The notes under the pieces were generated by a model, which made no database searches, was not told the origin of the DNA, and worked only from the letters and a program-made list of their open reading frames with translations. From assembly GCF_900109935.1 (NCBI RefSeq), contig NZ_FOBV01000009.1, forward strand, positions 1-64,000: a DNA stretch of 64,000 nt, given 5' to 3'. Origin of the DNA: Chryseobacterium taichungense. GTDB taxonomy: Bacteria > Bacteroidota > Bacteroidia > Flavobacteriales > Weeksellaceae. Below, one piece after another: positions 1 through 9,136 of the stretch; positions within the stretch are counted from its first letter, which is position 1, and each line of letters opens with the position of its first letter. Made by a program: the position numbers and the translations under genes.

Positions 1-1652
1 ATATTGTAAGCATAGTCGATGCTCTGAAGATTGTTTCCTACTTTTTTGTTTGTAAGTTCCGAGAGTTCATTGTAGGTGTTTTCAGTGAGTAATTCTTCAG
101 GCATGCTATCCACCTGATGAAAATGTTTGAGCATTCTGTTCTGGGAATCGTACACAAACCTTTCCTTTACGGTCACTCCGCTTTCACCCTGCTTTCTCAG
201 ATGATAGGTGTCGGTTTTCTGAATAGCCCCTGCAAAATCCAGCAGAGTTTCTGTTTTCGTAAAGCCTCCTAAATGGTTGACGGAGTGTGAGCCAATAGCT
301 CTTCCTTTCTCATCATACCATATAAAATCTTTCGTCCAGTTATCATTTTCTATATTCTTGACATAAGAAGCCGTAGGTAAAGTCTTGGTGCTCACAGCAG
401 CATTCTGCGCGTCCTGGCTTAAAACAGTCTGTCCCAGTACCTGAGTAGGAATACTTACATCAGCCGGAAGCGGCGGATAGGTATCATAATAGTTTACACT
501 TAGAATCGTCATGCTTACTGTCGGGAAAGCATTTTTTGTGTAATACACATTCATCCCGTTTAAGGTAAACGGAGTCGTGCTTCTTTCTTCATTGTTTGCG
601 GGATTAGCAGTCACATTGTTAACAGCCGTCTGCATGGCTGACCTTGTAGCGGTACTGGCAAAAAATCCTGTATAGACCACTCTTCCGAATTTGTCGTACT
701 TAGTAAAGAGCCAGCCCTTTTTGGTAAAGGTATTGGTGGTGGTTCCGAGCATTGCGTCCTGCGTCAGTACAACTCTGTCCTGCTTGTCGTAGACCAAATA
801 TTCCCATCCTTTTCCCGGTATTCTCTTTTCAACCAATCTTCCAAATTCATCATAACGATACTGGTAACACAGGCTGTTTCGCGTGGTTTCATCAATGGTT
901 GTCTTCGCTGCTGCCAGAGGCGGGATCACAAAAGCCAGCTGATTGTACTCATTGTAGACATAATATGTATCAACATTCTGTGTCCCGTCATTCTTTCTGA
1001 TGAGTACCGTCTGTCCTTTCCCGTTCCGGTATTCTGTTGTTGTATTATTATCCTCATCGGTAACAGCGGTTTTCATTAAGGAATTGACAGGGTAGTAGGT
1101 TCCCGGGAAATTCAACTGAGAATCTGTTCTGCTCTCTACCCATGTTGTTGTTATCGCAAACTTTTTAACTTCAGTGGCTGAAGTATTGGTGTTGTAATTG
1201 TAGGTAACGGGTTTGTCTGCCCATGCGTTTCCGACATTGTAGCTTTTTTTTACCCTCGTTAAAGGAGCATTCTCGATAATTTGCTCAGCATATATTTTTT
1301 CTGTTCCGTAAATATCAGGATTGGTCGCATTAGCCAAAGCGTTTTCATAGAATGCACCGTTTTGTGTTCCGGTTTGAGGAACCGGCAGAAAAGATTTGGA
1401 TTGTCTTCCGTATTGATCATATTCGATATGGCTTACCACGTCTTTCTGTGAAGGAGAGGCTTTGATGGCAATCGTTTGTTTGGGGCGCCCCAAACCGTCA
1501 AAGTACTGCACGGTTTCCGCTTTTTTTACGCAATCCGCATCAAGGCAGTTTTTGGTATAGATATAATTTTTGGTATCGGTAGGAGAGATGCTTTGGGCTG
1601 ATAATTGCCCTAGCGACAGTAACAAACCTCCGATTATTAGTATGTTTTTCAT
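1..1652 (-). CDS. RHS/YD-repeat secreted protein with DUF6443 domain (3' end outside window)
   Basis: The minus-strand frame is open from an ATG at 1652 to the window edge, giving about 550 residues without the C terminus. The first ~20 residues (MKNILIIGGLLLSLGQLSAQ) are a signal peptide. Next comes a region with the signature VQYFDGLGRPKQ...VVSHIEYDQYGRQ...LPVPQ, which I recognise as DUF6443, the N-terminal domain of many flavobacterial RHS-repeat proteins. The frame was confirmed near 479, where it reads YPPLPADVSIPTQVLGQ. Such proteins usually end in an RHS core and a variable tip, which lie beyond position 1. The gene lies 34 bp downstream of another YD-type protein in the same direction, so the two are probably cotranscribed. 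Whether it is a toxin, an adhesin or a surface protein cannot be decided here. Confidence 0.85.
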   Translation of the reverse strand, partial: MKNILIIGGLLLSLGQLSAQSISPTDTKNYIYTKNCLDADCVKKAETVQYFDGLGRPKQTIAIKASPSQKDVVSHIEYDQYGRQSKSFLPVPQTGTQNGAFYENALANATNPDIYGTEKIYAEQIIENAPLTRVKKSYNVGNAWADKPVTYNYNTNTSATEVKKFAITTTWVESRTDSQLNFPGTYYPVNSLMKTAVTDEDNNTTTEYRNGKGQTVLIRKNDGTQNVDTYYVYNEYNQLAFVIPPLAAAKTTIDETTRNSLCYQYRYDEFGRLVEKRIPGKGWEYLVYDKQDRVVLTQDAMLGTTTNTFTKKGWLFTKYDKFGRVVYTGFFASTATRSAMQTAVNNVTANPANNEERSTTPFTLNGMNVYYTKNAFPTVSMTILSVNYYDTYPPLPADVSIPTQVLGQTVLSQDAQNAAVSTKTLPTASYVKNIENDNWTKDFIWYDEKGRAIGSHSVNHLGGFTKTETLLDFAGAIQKTDTYHLRKQGESGVTVKERFVYDSQNRMLKHFHQVDSMPEELLTENTYNELSELTNKKVGNNLQSIDYAYN

Positions 1653-1686
1653 AATTCTTTATTTAATATTTAAACAGAGGCTCTAT

Positions 1687-4600
1687 TTAAGGTACATCAA
1701 TATCAGGAATATAGTCTACAGGAGTGGTACTATCTATCGTAATGATGGTGCCATTAGGGATAGCAGTGGTTGAAGGACGTTTTGCTCTGATGTTTCCGTT
1801 GGGATAGATGGTGATTTTCCAGTCTCCGGAGGTTATACTTCTTGCCACAGTTCCGCCTGTTGCAGTAAGGCAATTTGCGTCCAGTTTTCCGATTGATTTC
1901 TCTGCTAGCCAACTGATACTGCTGTCGTAAGGAAAACTCATCTGCAGTCTGTAATGAGAAGAATCCGGCATGGTAATAGAGCCACTAAGTAAAGTCGCAA
2001 TGTCATATCCTTTGGTAATGGTACATGATACCGGTGTGCATCCTCCCTGTTGGTTGGCAACATTCTGACCATTCGTCTCAATATCCTGAAATGCTTTCTG
2101 ATTGGCATCAGTTTTACTGATATAGGAGAAATAGGTATTGGCAGGAACAGTATAGATATAAGTATTGGGTAAATGCCCGGCTCCGCAATTGGTGACAACA
2201 TAATCACCGCTCATAGCGTCATTAGCAAAAATCTGCGGAGAATAATGATAATCATACGTTTTGATTGTTTTCCCATCCTTATCCAAAACTTTGGATATTC
2301 TGTGGGAAGAATCATAAACATAGGTTTCCTTTAACCCATTTGCTGAGGTTTTACTGGTAATCCCTATAAGAGGATCATAGCTGTAGGTTTCAATCTGATA
2401 CCCTTTGAGAGCTTCATCTTTTCTTACATTATCCAGTGCCTGAATTAAAGCAGGCTCGTTCGCAGGATTAGTATCATCTGCATCTGATGCGGAAACAGCA
2501 GCTGTTACTGAACTTAGATTTGAAACAGCAGCATAGGTTGCTCCTGTTATTTTAGCAATAGGCTGTGTCCCGTGATATCCCCAGATCGTAGCAGTAGGAA
2601 TTCCGTTTTCTGACTTAAATTCGCGTAAATTGCCTTTGTCATCATAATTATCAAAAGTAATTTTCTTTGATGAGCTTTGGTTGGTAATATCATAGCTGAG
2701 TGCAGAAGTAGGGTATAAGGTCGCAGCATCATCAAGTTTGGTTTCTGCCTTACTGATCACCTTTCCGTCATTTTTAATTTCGGTTTCCAAAGGAGTGCTG
2801 ACCATATTGGCATTCAAAAGCTTCTGATTATTTTTCTCTAAGGCATACTTCAGGCTTTTTTCAACAACAGTTCCATCATACAGATTTTCTTTACTGTACA
2901 CCAGGTTATTGTACTGGCTTTCATATGTTTTTTCACCGGAGCTTGTCAATGCCTGTGTACTTCCGTTTACATAGTTTTTTATCGTTTTAGTTTCTTTTTT
3001 AATAGAAACTCTCTTTACAGGTTCTCCGTGATACTTTATATTAGCTATTGGGATGACACCCAATTCAAATGAAAATACTGTTTCCTGTAGGAGATTATTA
3101 GTAATGCCATAGACTTCCTGTTTTTTTAACAATCCGTCTCTTTTTAAATAACTCCCAAGATCAATTAAGGTGTTGCTTAATCCTGTTAAGTTATTCAGAT
3201 CTGTTTCATCATAATAGGTATATTTCGTAAAGCTGTTATCCAGCATATTGGTAACTTTTACATTGGCATACTGCATGACATTAATATCATTATTCCCTCC
3301 CAGAATTGCCATTTCTCCCAAATTGTCCGGTACTAAAGTCAATCCGCTGGAAACTGAAGGATCTGAAAATTTGTTATACTCATATTGTACCCATTTAGCC
3401 GGAGTTGTTGCGCCTGCATCAAAGTTTTTGATACTTTTTATTCTCAAGCCGCTACCAAACGCATTCTTACGTTGGCTTATTTGTTTAGTTGAATAAAAAT
3501 CGACTGTGCCATATCCTTTGATATTTCCTCTTACAATACCTTTATTGATTTGAGCCAAAGGAACTTTATAAACTCTTATCGATGAAGTGCAATTGAATGA
3601 ATTGTTGGCATTAACAAAAGGCTCATAACCTATGACATTACCGCTTAAATTCTGCAGATCCACATCTACAGAATAGGTAACTCCAGGAGGCGGTGCGTGA
3701 AGCGGCGGATAAGATGAAATATGAGGCACTACATACACATCGCCCTGATATCCGCCCGGGAAGTTGAAAACCTCACTGGAAGCCGATTGTGAGCTGTCGA
3801 AAGTCCATGTATATATTTTATCCAGGTCATAATAATTGTAGCAGTTGCCGGTTGTACATGGAGTAGGATCTACGGCTACAGAATTGCTCTCAAATTCATA
3901 TTCTATTCTCCCTCCGCTTGGCAGAGTAATGCTTTTCAAGGAATTTGAAGCGACTGTACTCGGAGTAGTGATGTCCGGAGTCATTAAAACACCTCCGCTT
4001 ATATTGCATGGAGTAAAACCATTCACGTATCCGGAAGCATCTGTTCCGGAACCATTATTGGGGGTATAGTCAAAAGAATATTTCTGAAGGACATTATTAT
4101 TTTTATCCAAACTGGATAACCCCTCTAATAGGCTATTTAAACCCATTGAGAATGAATATTGACTGATGATATTATCGCTTTTATCCTTTAATATCAATTT
4201 ATCCATCTGATACCAGTCCTTATCTCCTTTATTTTTTAAAGAATGAGGTGTATTATTAGGAACATATGAAAAATTGATGCTTCCGTAATTATTAACATTA
4301 ATTTTTTTAATCTTGTGTTCCTGTATAGTTCCTAAGGCCTGATTTACCAGTTCAGTTGTTGTTTCATATTCAAATGTCGCGACCTGCTGGTTTTTGCTAT
4401 TTCTGATTTGGGTTAATAAAAATTCGCTGTTATAAAGTTTCTCCTGGCTCGAATTATTACCTGACATATCAAGGAACTTCATATAAGCGATATTGATCTT
4501 ATCAAAAAGATAGATATTTCCATTGTCGTCAGTAATCGTGAATGATAAAATCTTACCCGGATTACTGTTGTCTTTGACAAGTGTTATCTTATTATTCGAC

Positions 4601-5055
4601 GGTTGCAACGGCACAGCAATTAACTGCCCTATATTTTCATCTTTACTGATATAAAACTTTCCGGAATTTCCTAAAAAATTGTAACTATATATCAGTGATA
4701 TCGTTTCATTTGGATAAGCACTTTCAACGATATAATCTTTATCATATAAGCTGGTACCTCTAAAGATACTTCCTCCATATTGAAGGCTCCATCCTTTTCC
4801 CACATCACTGATCATCTTCAAAGCAGATATTCCTTCAGTAGAATAGGATAATGATACACCAATATTGATGTTATCAGAAGCTACGGCTATATTGGTTAAT
4901 GGCAGACTTATATTAGGAACCCCGGTATGGATATTACTCTCTGAATTAGTCAGAAAAGTATTTTTTTGAAACTCGGCTGTTTCTGTCTGGCCTTTGTATG
5001 TACCGAATGATAGCATACTTGCCACAAATAAAATTTTATAAATATTCTTCCTCAT
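1687..5055 (-). CDS. secreted YD-repeat protein with DUF5977 domain
   Basis: 1122 residues. A signal peptide (MRKNIYKILFVASMLSFGTY) is followed by a long beta-rich region that starts with SGVPNISLPL-like text (here HTGVPNISLPL), as in flavobacterial proteins that precede RHS genes. YD-like repeats appear around residues 860-940 (ETYSYDPLIGITSK, KETYVYDSSHRISKV). Residues ~941-1005 match DUF5977, with the pattern CGAGHLP...YTVPANTYFS...ADANQKAFQDIETNGQ. The protein has no RHS core and no recognisable toxin tip. It sits between the T9SS-sorted protein (6-bp gap upstream) and the DUF6443 RHS protein (34-bp gap downstream), so the three form one operon. I infer an exported, surface-associated partner of the RHS protein; its exact role is unknown. 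Confidence 0.85.
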   Translation of the reverse strand: MRKNIYKILFVASMLSFGTYKGQTETAEFQKNTFLTNSESNIHTGVPNISLPLTNIAVASDNINIGVSLSYSTEGISALKMISDVGKGWSLQYGGSIFRGTSLYDKDYIVESAYPNETISLIYSYNFLGNSGKFYISKDENIGQLIAVPLQPSNNKITLVKDNSNPGKILSFTITDDNGNIYLFDKINIAYMKFLDMSGNNSSQEKLYNSEFLLTQIRNSKNQQVATFEYETTTELVNQALGTIQEHKIKKINVNNYGSINFSYVPNNTPHSLKNKGDKDWYQMDKLILKDKSDNIISQYSFSMGLNSLLEGLSSLDKNNNVLQKYSFDYTPNNGSGTDASGYVNGFTPCNISGGVLMTPDITTPSTVASNSLKSITLPSGGRIEYEFESNSVAVDPTPCTTGNCYNYYDLDKIYTWTFDSSQSASSEVFNFPGGYQGDVYVVPHISSYPPLHAPPPGVTYSVDVDLQNLSGNVIGYEPFVNANNSFNCTSSIRVYKVPLAQINKGIVRGNIKGYGTVDFYSTKQISQRKNAFGSGLRIKSIKNFDAGATTPAKWVQYEYNKFSDPSVSSGLTLVPDNLGEMAILGGNNDINVMQYANVKVTNMLDNSFTKYTYYDETDLNNLTGLSNTLIDLGSYLKRDGLLKKQEVYGITNNLLQETVFSFELGVIPIANIKYHGEPVKRVSIKKETKTIKNYVNGSTQALTSSGEKTYESQYNNLVYSKENLYDGTVVEKSLKYALEKNNQKLLNANMVSTPLETEIKNDGKVISKAETKLDDAATLYPTSALSYDITNQSSSKKITFDNYDDKGNLREFKSENGIPTATIWGYHGTQPIAKITGATYAAVSNLSSVTAAVSASDADDTNPANEPALIQALDNVRKDEALKGYQIETYSYDPLIGITSKTSANGLKETYVYDSSHRISKVLDKDGKTIKTYDYHYSPQIFANDAMSGDYVVTNCGAGHLPNTYIYTVPANTYFSYISKTDANQKAFQDIETNGQNVANQQGGCTPVSCTITKGYDIATLLSGSITMPDSSHYRLQMSFPYDSSISWLAEKSIGKLDANCLTATGGTVARSITSGDWKITIYPNGNIRAKRPSTTAIPNGTIITIDSTTPVDYIPDIDVP

Positions 5056-5061
5056 CTTAGC

Positions 5062-6882
5062 TTATTTTTTTATCAGTTTAGCACTTGCTGTTTTATTATC
5101 ATTTGTTTTCACGCTCACCAGATATGCTCCCTGAATCAGTGCCTGCGTATTAATCTTCGTCACTTTATTCTTGGTTTTCACGCTCTGCAGCTGCCTTCCG
5201 CCCATGTCATACACCGTAATCTCCGCTTCCGTCTTCCCATCTCCCAGCATCCCGCTTCCATCATCCATATTGATTTCCACATACGCATACTCACTCACCG
5301 GATTCGGATAAATCTTAATATCCTGTTTTTCGATTAGCTGATCAATCTGCTTGTCTCCCAGCTTCACAATCTTCCAGTTCTCTTTTCCCAGTTCTTCAGC
5401 ACTTGTTCCGGCCAATACAATTGAACCGTCCCTGTTCAGTTTTATATCGGACAGTCTCTCTTCTTTTTTCTTTGATTCACCTTTCACATGCTTTCTCCAC
5501 TGCTCATTTCCGTTCTGATCGAGGTACAGCATCCAGAAGGTCTCATCGTCACTTTCAATTCTACCTTCTGCTTGAGTATAGCCTCCCAGCAGTATACCTT
5601 TGGTCAGGTGGGTGGATTCCCCTCCTCTGGAGGGGTTAGGGGTGGATATCACACTCATCCCCATCAGCACATCCCGGTTTTTAAAGTTGTAGGATTTCTG
5701 CCAGATTTCTTCCCCTCTTTCATCGAGTGAAATCAACCATAAATCAGTTCCTTCTTCGATGCCGACGGCTTTATTTCCCGATCTTTCCGATCTTGATTCA
5801 CCACCGATTAAATATCCTGTAGAAGTCAACGCCAGCGTTCTTAAGTGATCATCACCTGTTCCCCCAAAGTTCTTTTCCCATTCCATTTTGCCGTCTTTGG
5901 AAAGCTTGATGATCCAGTAGTCACCCTCACCGTAGTTGCCGCTGGCTTTTGGCTTTTGGCTGATGGCTTTGCTTCCAGAATCCGGCATCCCGCTTCCTTC
6001 CACAGCATTACTCCTTGAATAAACGCCCAACAAAGCCCCGCCATCTTTCGTTGGAATCATCTTCTCCACCTCATCCAAACCTTTTCCACCCAAAACCAAT
6101 TGCGATAATTCCTTTCCGTTTTTATCCAGTCGTACCACCAGAACATCCTTTGATCCGTAACCTCTCGTTCCTTGTGTCCCAGACGTTCCCTGAGGCTCTC
6201 GAAGGGAACCTTGTTCCGTTCCCTGAGCGGAGTCGAAGGGGAGAGAGCCGAAGGCAACATTTCCCGCCACAAAAAATCCCATATCCGTCGTCTGAATCAC
6301 CGCTCTGGCCTCTTCATCCGAAGCACCACCAATCGTTTTCTGCCACAGTTCATCTCCAAATTCATTGATGCGGATCAGCCAGATATCCGAACCTCCTTTC
6401 GAATCTTCTTTTTTGTCCAGGCCTTTCCCGCTAAAAGTAGTGCCCGCAAGAAGAAACCCACCTTCCTGTGTATTTACGGTTGCAGAAAGAAAATCATGGT
6501 TCTGTCCCGAGAAATATTTTTCCCAGACTTCCTCTCCCTGTTGATTGAGTTTAACTAAATGGAAATCGTAACCGTTGTTTTGTGGCCCCTGAGCCAGTTT
6601 ACCCTGAGCGGAGCCGAAGGGAAGGGTACTTCCAGCTTTCGAAAGGGAGGAGATCCCTGAGGCTCTCGAAAGGGCGGTCCCTGAGCCTGTCGAAGGAGTG
6701 GTCCCTGAGGTTCTCGAAGGGATGCTGCTTCCGGTTATCAAATACTGCTGGTCAATAGTCGTGGTCATCTGGCTTAAAAAATCCTGCGTTGAGGATTTAA
6801 TGTCTTTCTGCCAGACTACTTCCTGGGCAGAAATGCTCAGAAATGTGCATAAAGTTAATGCACTGGAATAGAGTCTTTTCAT
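5062..6882 (-). CDS. T9SS-sorted secreted beta-propeller-like protein interrupted by in-frame dispersed repeats
   Basis: 606 residues with a signal peptide (MKRLYSSALTLCTFLSISAQ). The body is a series of related blades, each with a W-x-K-x-x-GG-x-x-D/E-D core (WQKTIGGASDEEARAV, WEKNFGGTGDDHLRTL) followed by a G-x-x-x-x-G strand. This is the pattern of delta-60/PQQ-like propellers found in Bacteroidota. The C terminus (IYPNPVSEYAYVEI ... YDMGGRQL ... GAYLVSVKTND ... KLIKK) is a type A T9SS sorting domain, so the protein is exported through T9SS. Residues ~53-94, ~214-232 and ~412-424 are low-complexity stretches encoded by palindromic dispersed repeats (annotated separately) that keep the frame open. 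First gene of the minus-strand operon. Confidence 0.85.
   Translation of the reverse strand: MKRLYSSALTLCTFLSISAQEVVWQKDIKSSTQDFLSQMTTTIDQQYLITGSSIPSRTSGTTPSTGSGTALSRASGISSLSKAGSTLPFGSAQGKLAQGPQNNGYDFHLVKLNQQGEEVWEKYFSGQNHDFLSATVNTQEGGFLLAGTTFSGKGLDKKEDSKGGSDIWLIRINEFGDELWQKTIGGASDEEARAVIQTTDMGFFVAGNVAFGSLPFDSAQGTEQGSLREPQGTSGTQGTRGYGSKDVLVVRLDKNGKELSQLVLGGKGLDEVEKMIPTKDGGALLGVYSRSNAVEGSGMPDSGSKAISQKPKASGNYGEGDYWIIKLSKDGKMEWEKNFGGTGDDHLRTLALTSTGYLIGGESRSERSGNKAVGIEEGTDLWLISLDERGEEIWQKSYNFKNRDVLMGMSVISTPNPSRGGESTHLTKGILLGGYTQAEGRIESDDETFWMLYLDQNGNEQWRKHVKGESKKKEERLSDIKLNRDGSIVLAGTSAEELGKENWKIVKLGDKQIDQLIEKQDIKIYPNPVSEYAYVEINMDDGSGMLGDGKTEAEITVYDMGGRQLQSVKTKNKVTKINTQALIQGAYLVSVKTNDNKTASAKLIKK
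5611..5645. repeat. dispersed palindromic repeat (GGAGGGGTTAGGGGTGG type) inside a CDS
   Basis: CCCCTCC-TCT-GGAGGGG forms a perfect 7-bp-arm hairpin (5619-5635), flanked by GGTGGATT and TTAGGGGTGG. I recognise this as an interspersed repeat common in Flavobacteriia genomes. It lies in frame in the 606-aa T9SS protein and encodes residues around STPNPSRGGEST. Confidence 0.65.
6185..6240. repeat. two copies of the CCCTGAG...CGAAGGG dispersed palindrome inside a CDS
   Basis: Copy 1 (6185-6209) runs GTTCCCTGAGGCTCTCGAAG and ends GGAAC, with perfect GTTCCCT/AGGGAAC arms. Copy 2 (6218-6240) is GTTCCCTGAGCGGAGTCGAAG plus GG. Both belong to the widespread repeat usually seen as CCCTGAGC-NN-GTCGAAGGG. 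They encode the low-complexity stretch around residues 214-232 of the T9SS protein. Confidence 0.75.
6602..6722. repeat. cluster of about five CCCTGAG...CGAAGGG dispersed palindromes inside a CDS
   Basis: Copies are visible at about 6602-6621 (CCCTGAGCGGAGCCGAAGGG), 6630-6648 (degenerate, ending CTTTCGAAAGGGA), 6653-6674, 6677-6697 (GTCCCTGAGCCTGTCGAAGG) and 6701-6722. They stand almost head to tail and code for the S/G/T-rich residues ~53-94 of the T9SS protein without breaking the frame. Confidence 0.75.
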
Positions 6883-7224
6883 ACGTAGTGTTGAAAGAGT
6901 TAAATATTATTGTTCGTGTGATGAAGTTAATTGTAAGAAACTAAAGATTTGTTTGTCTTTAAAAAAGTGGAGCAATCATTAGAAATTGCCTGGATAGAAA
7001 TGGTTGTTATCATGGTTTGTTTTTATTAATTTTTCAAGTTTTGGATTCAAATAGTAACCTGTTATACAAAACTAAATCTCTTAAACGACAAATCCTGTCG
7101 TATTATTATGACAAATGCATTTTTTATTCTTAAGGTTGTATAGAGCCGTTTTAATTTTACTAAATAAGTTTTTTATAGTTTTTCCTTAATTTTCTAAATT
7201 AAATAAACTTTGTTTATTCTTTAA

Positions 7225-7352
7225 TTAACATTAAGAAATCTTTAGATTCGACGTAGTCAATTTCAGTGAATTAAACGCTATTTAATTAAAGAATTAATAC
7301 ATTGATTTTTATTAGTTTTTTAAGCTAAAGAGTCTTAATTTCTTAATGTTAA
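7225..7352. repeat. 15-bp inverted repeat with ~98-bp spacing
   Basis: TTAACATTAAGAAAT at 7225-7239 is the exact reverse complement of ATTTCTTAATGTTAA at 7338-7352. It lies in AT-rich noncoding DNA upstream of the divergent genes. It could be a pair of regulator binding sites; chance is possible given the base composition. Confidence 0.4.
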
Positions 7353-7483
7353 AAAAAATTATAATTTAAACAGGCTCGTAATATTTTTAAATCCGCGGCA
7401 AAATTATGAAAAAATTATAAAGCAATGATACATTGTTTAAAATTAACATGCCAAAAAATCAAAAAATACGCAGATTTCTTTGA

Positions 7484-7623
7484 CAATCCTTCGGGAGTTC
7501 TTCGGAAGCTCTTCGGAAAAAGTACCGTTTTTCCGAAGCCGACCCGAAGGTGATCCGAAGAAGACCCGAAGAAAGTACCTCCGAAATACGTCAAATCCCG
7601 TCAAAACGCGTCAAATCCCGTCA
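7484..7623. repeat. dense TTCGG/CCGAA palindromic array followed by CGTCAAATCCCGTCA repeats
   Basis: At least eight TTCGG or CCGAA pentamers occur within about 110 bp. In the centre, CTTCGGAAAAA (7511-7521) and TTTTTCCGAAG (7528-7538) form a perfect 11-bp stem with a 6-nt loop, and the flanking pentamers can extend nested pairing. Immediately after, CGTCAAATCCCGTCA occurs twice, separated by a few bases (about 7589-7623). The DNA is noncoding and upstream of the fucosidase. Confidence 0.55.
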
Positions 7624-7693
7624 TAGTTTTCATAAAGCGTCAACCGCTTGCGGATTCATCAAAGGATGATTAAATTAGCCAAAACTAAACTTC

Positions 7694-9136
7694 ATGCTCA
7701 TCAGCCCTAAAACTAAAACCGTATTTCTCTCGTCTTTACTCATCTCATCTGCGTTATTTTCCCAGGCACACAATGTTTCAGAAGGCTATCAGAGACCTAC
7801 GGATCCGCTGGTAGTTCAAAATCTTGAAAACTGGCAGGACCTGAAATTCGGTTTATTCATGCATTGGGGAACCTACAGCCAGTGGGGAATTGTTGAAAGC
7901 TGGAGCCTTTGCCCCGAAGATGAATCTTGGACGCAAAGAAAGCCGGAGCATGGAAAATCGTACTACGAATACGTGAAAAATTATGAAAATCTTCAGACGA
8001 CTTTTAATCCTGTGCAGTTTAATCCTCAAAAATGGGCAGACGCCGTGAAAAAAGCAGGAATGAAATACGTGGTTTTTACCACAAAGCATCACGATGGTTT
8101 TGCCATGTTTGATACACAACAGTCTGATTACAAAATTACTTCCCCAAAAACTCCTTTTTCCAAGAATCCCAAAGCGGACGTCACAAGGGAAATTTTCAAT
8201 ACCTTCAGAAAAGAAGGCTTCAAAATTGGCGCTTATTTTTCAAAACCCGACTGGCATTCGGATGATTACTGGTGGTCGTATTTTCCGCCAAAAGACCGTA
8301 ACGTGAATTATGATCCGGAAAAATATCCTGAGAAATGGAACCGTTTTAAGAATTTTACTTTTAATCAGTTGAATGAGATCACTTCGAATTATGGTAAAAT
8401 AGATATTCTGTGGCTGGACGGCGGCTGGGTGCGTCCGTTTCATATCATCGATCCGAATGTTGAATGGCAGAGAACGATCAAAGTCGAACAGGATATCGAT
8501 ATGGATAAGATTGGAAACATGGCCCGGAAAAATCAGCCCGGAATCATCATTGTAGACCGCACCGTTCCCGGAAAGTGGGAAAATTATGTTACGCCCGAAC
8601 AGGCTATTCCGGAAAAAGCACTTTCCATCCCTTGGGAGAGTTGTATTACGATGGGTGATTCGTTTTCATATGTTCCGAATGACAATTACAAATCATCTCA
8701 GAAGATCATTGAAACACTGGTGAAAATTATTTCCAGAGGAGGGAATTACCTGATGAATATCGCTCCAGGGCCTAATGGAGACTACGATCCTGTGGTTTAT
8801 GAAAGGTTAAAAGAGATTTCCGGCTGGATGGATCAAAACCAGACGGCCGTTTTTGCCACAAGAAGTGTAGCGCCTTACCACGACGGAAATTTTTACTATA
8901 CCCAAAGCAAAGACGGAAAAACAATGAATATTTTTCATTTGGATGAAAAAACGAATTATGAAGCTCCATCAACATTACATTTTACAATTCCGGAGAATGT
9001 TAAACCCAAATCATTGAAAGTTTTAGGATTAAAAAATAAAATTCATTGGAAACAATCAGGAAATACCATTAAAGTTGATTTACCGGTAGAAAGAAATCAA
9101 TTGAAATATTCAACCGTAATTCAAATTACACAATAG
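7694..9136 (+). CDS. alpha-L-fucosidase, GH29, secreted
   Basis: 480 residues with a Sec signal peptide ending near ALFSQA. The catalytic TIM barrel shows the family signatures FGLFMHWGTYSQWG (residues ~52-65), FTTKHHDGFAMFDT (~126-140) and IDILWLDGGW (~235-245); the Asp of LWLDGGW is the expected nucleophile. A short beta-sandwich C-terminal domain follows (about residue 385 onward). It would hydrolyse terminal alpha-L-fucosides of host or plant glycans in the periplasm or outside the cell. The GH3 enzyme lies 270 bp downstream on the same strand, so the pair suggests glycan scavenging. The family is certain; fucose-linkage specificity is not readable from the sequence. Confidence 0.9.
   Translation: MLISPKTKTVFLSSLLISSALFSQAHNVSEGYQRPTDPLVVQNLENWQDLKFGLFMHWGTYSQWGIVESWSLCPEDESWTQRKPEHGKSYYEYVKNYENLQTTFNPVQFNPQKWADAVKKAGMKYVVFTTKHHDGFAMFDTQQSDYKITSPKTPFSKNPKADVTREIFNTFRKEGFKIGAYFSKPDWHSDDYWWSYFPPKDRNVNYDPEKYPEKWNRFKNFTFNQLNEITSNYGKIDILWLDGGWVRPFHIIDPNVEWQRTIKVEQDIDMDKIGNMARKNQPGIIIVDRTVPGKWENYVTPEQAIPEKALSIPWESCITMGDSFSYVPNDNYKSSQKIIETLVKIISRGGNYLMNIAPGPNGDYDPVVYERLKEISGWMDQNQTAVFATRSVAPYHDGNFYYTQSKDGKTMNIFHLDEKTNYEAPSTLHFTIPENVKPKSLKVLGLKNKIHWKQSGNTIKVDLPVERNQLKYSTVIQITQ

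Larger units (their letters stand above)
6883..7693. other. 811-bp AT-rich intergenic region between divergent units
   Basis: No credible ORF or RNA gene is seen. The region separates the minus-strand secreted-protein operon from the plus-strand fucosidase and should hold both promoters, but I found no convincing paired -33/-7 elements. It contains a widely spaced 15-bp inverted repeat (7225-7352) and a structured TTCGG/CCGAA block (about 7484-7623), both listed separately. Confidence 0.6.

Noticed and set aside
7484..7623. CRISPR array
   Set aside because: Repeats are only 5-15 bp, spacing is irregular, spacers are missing and no cas gene is nearby.
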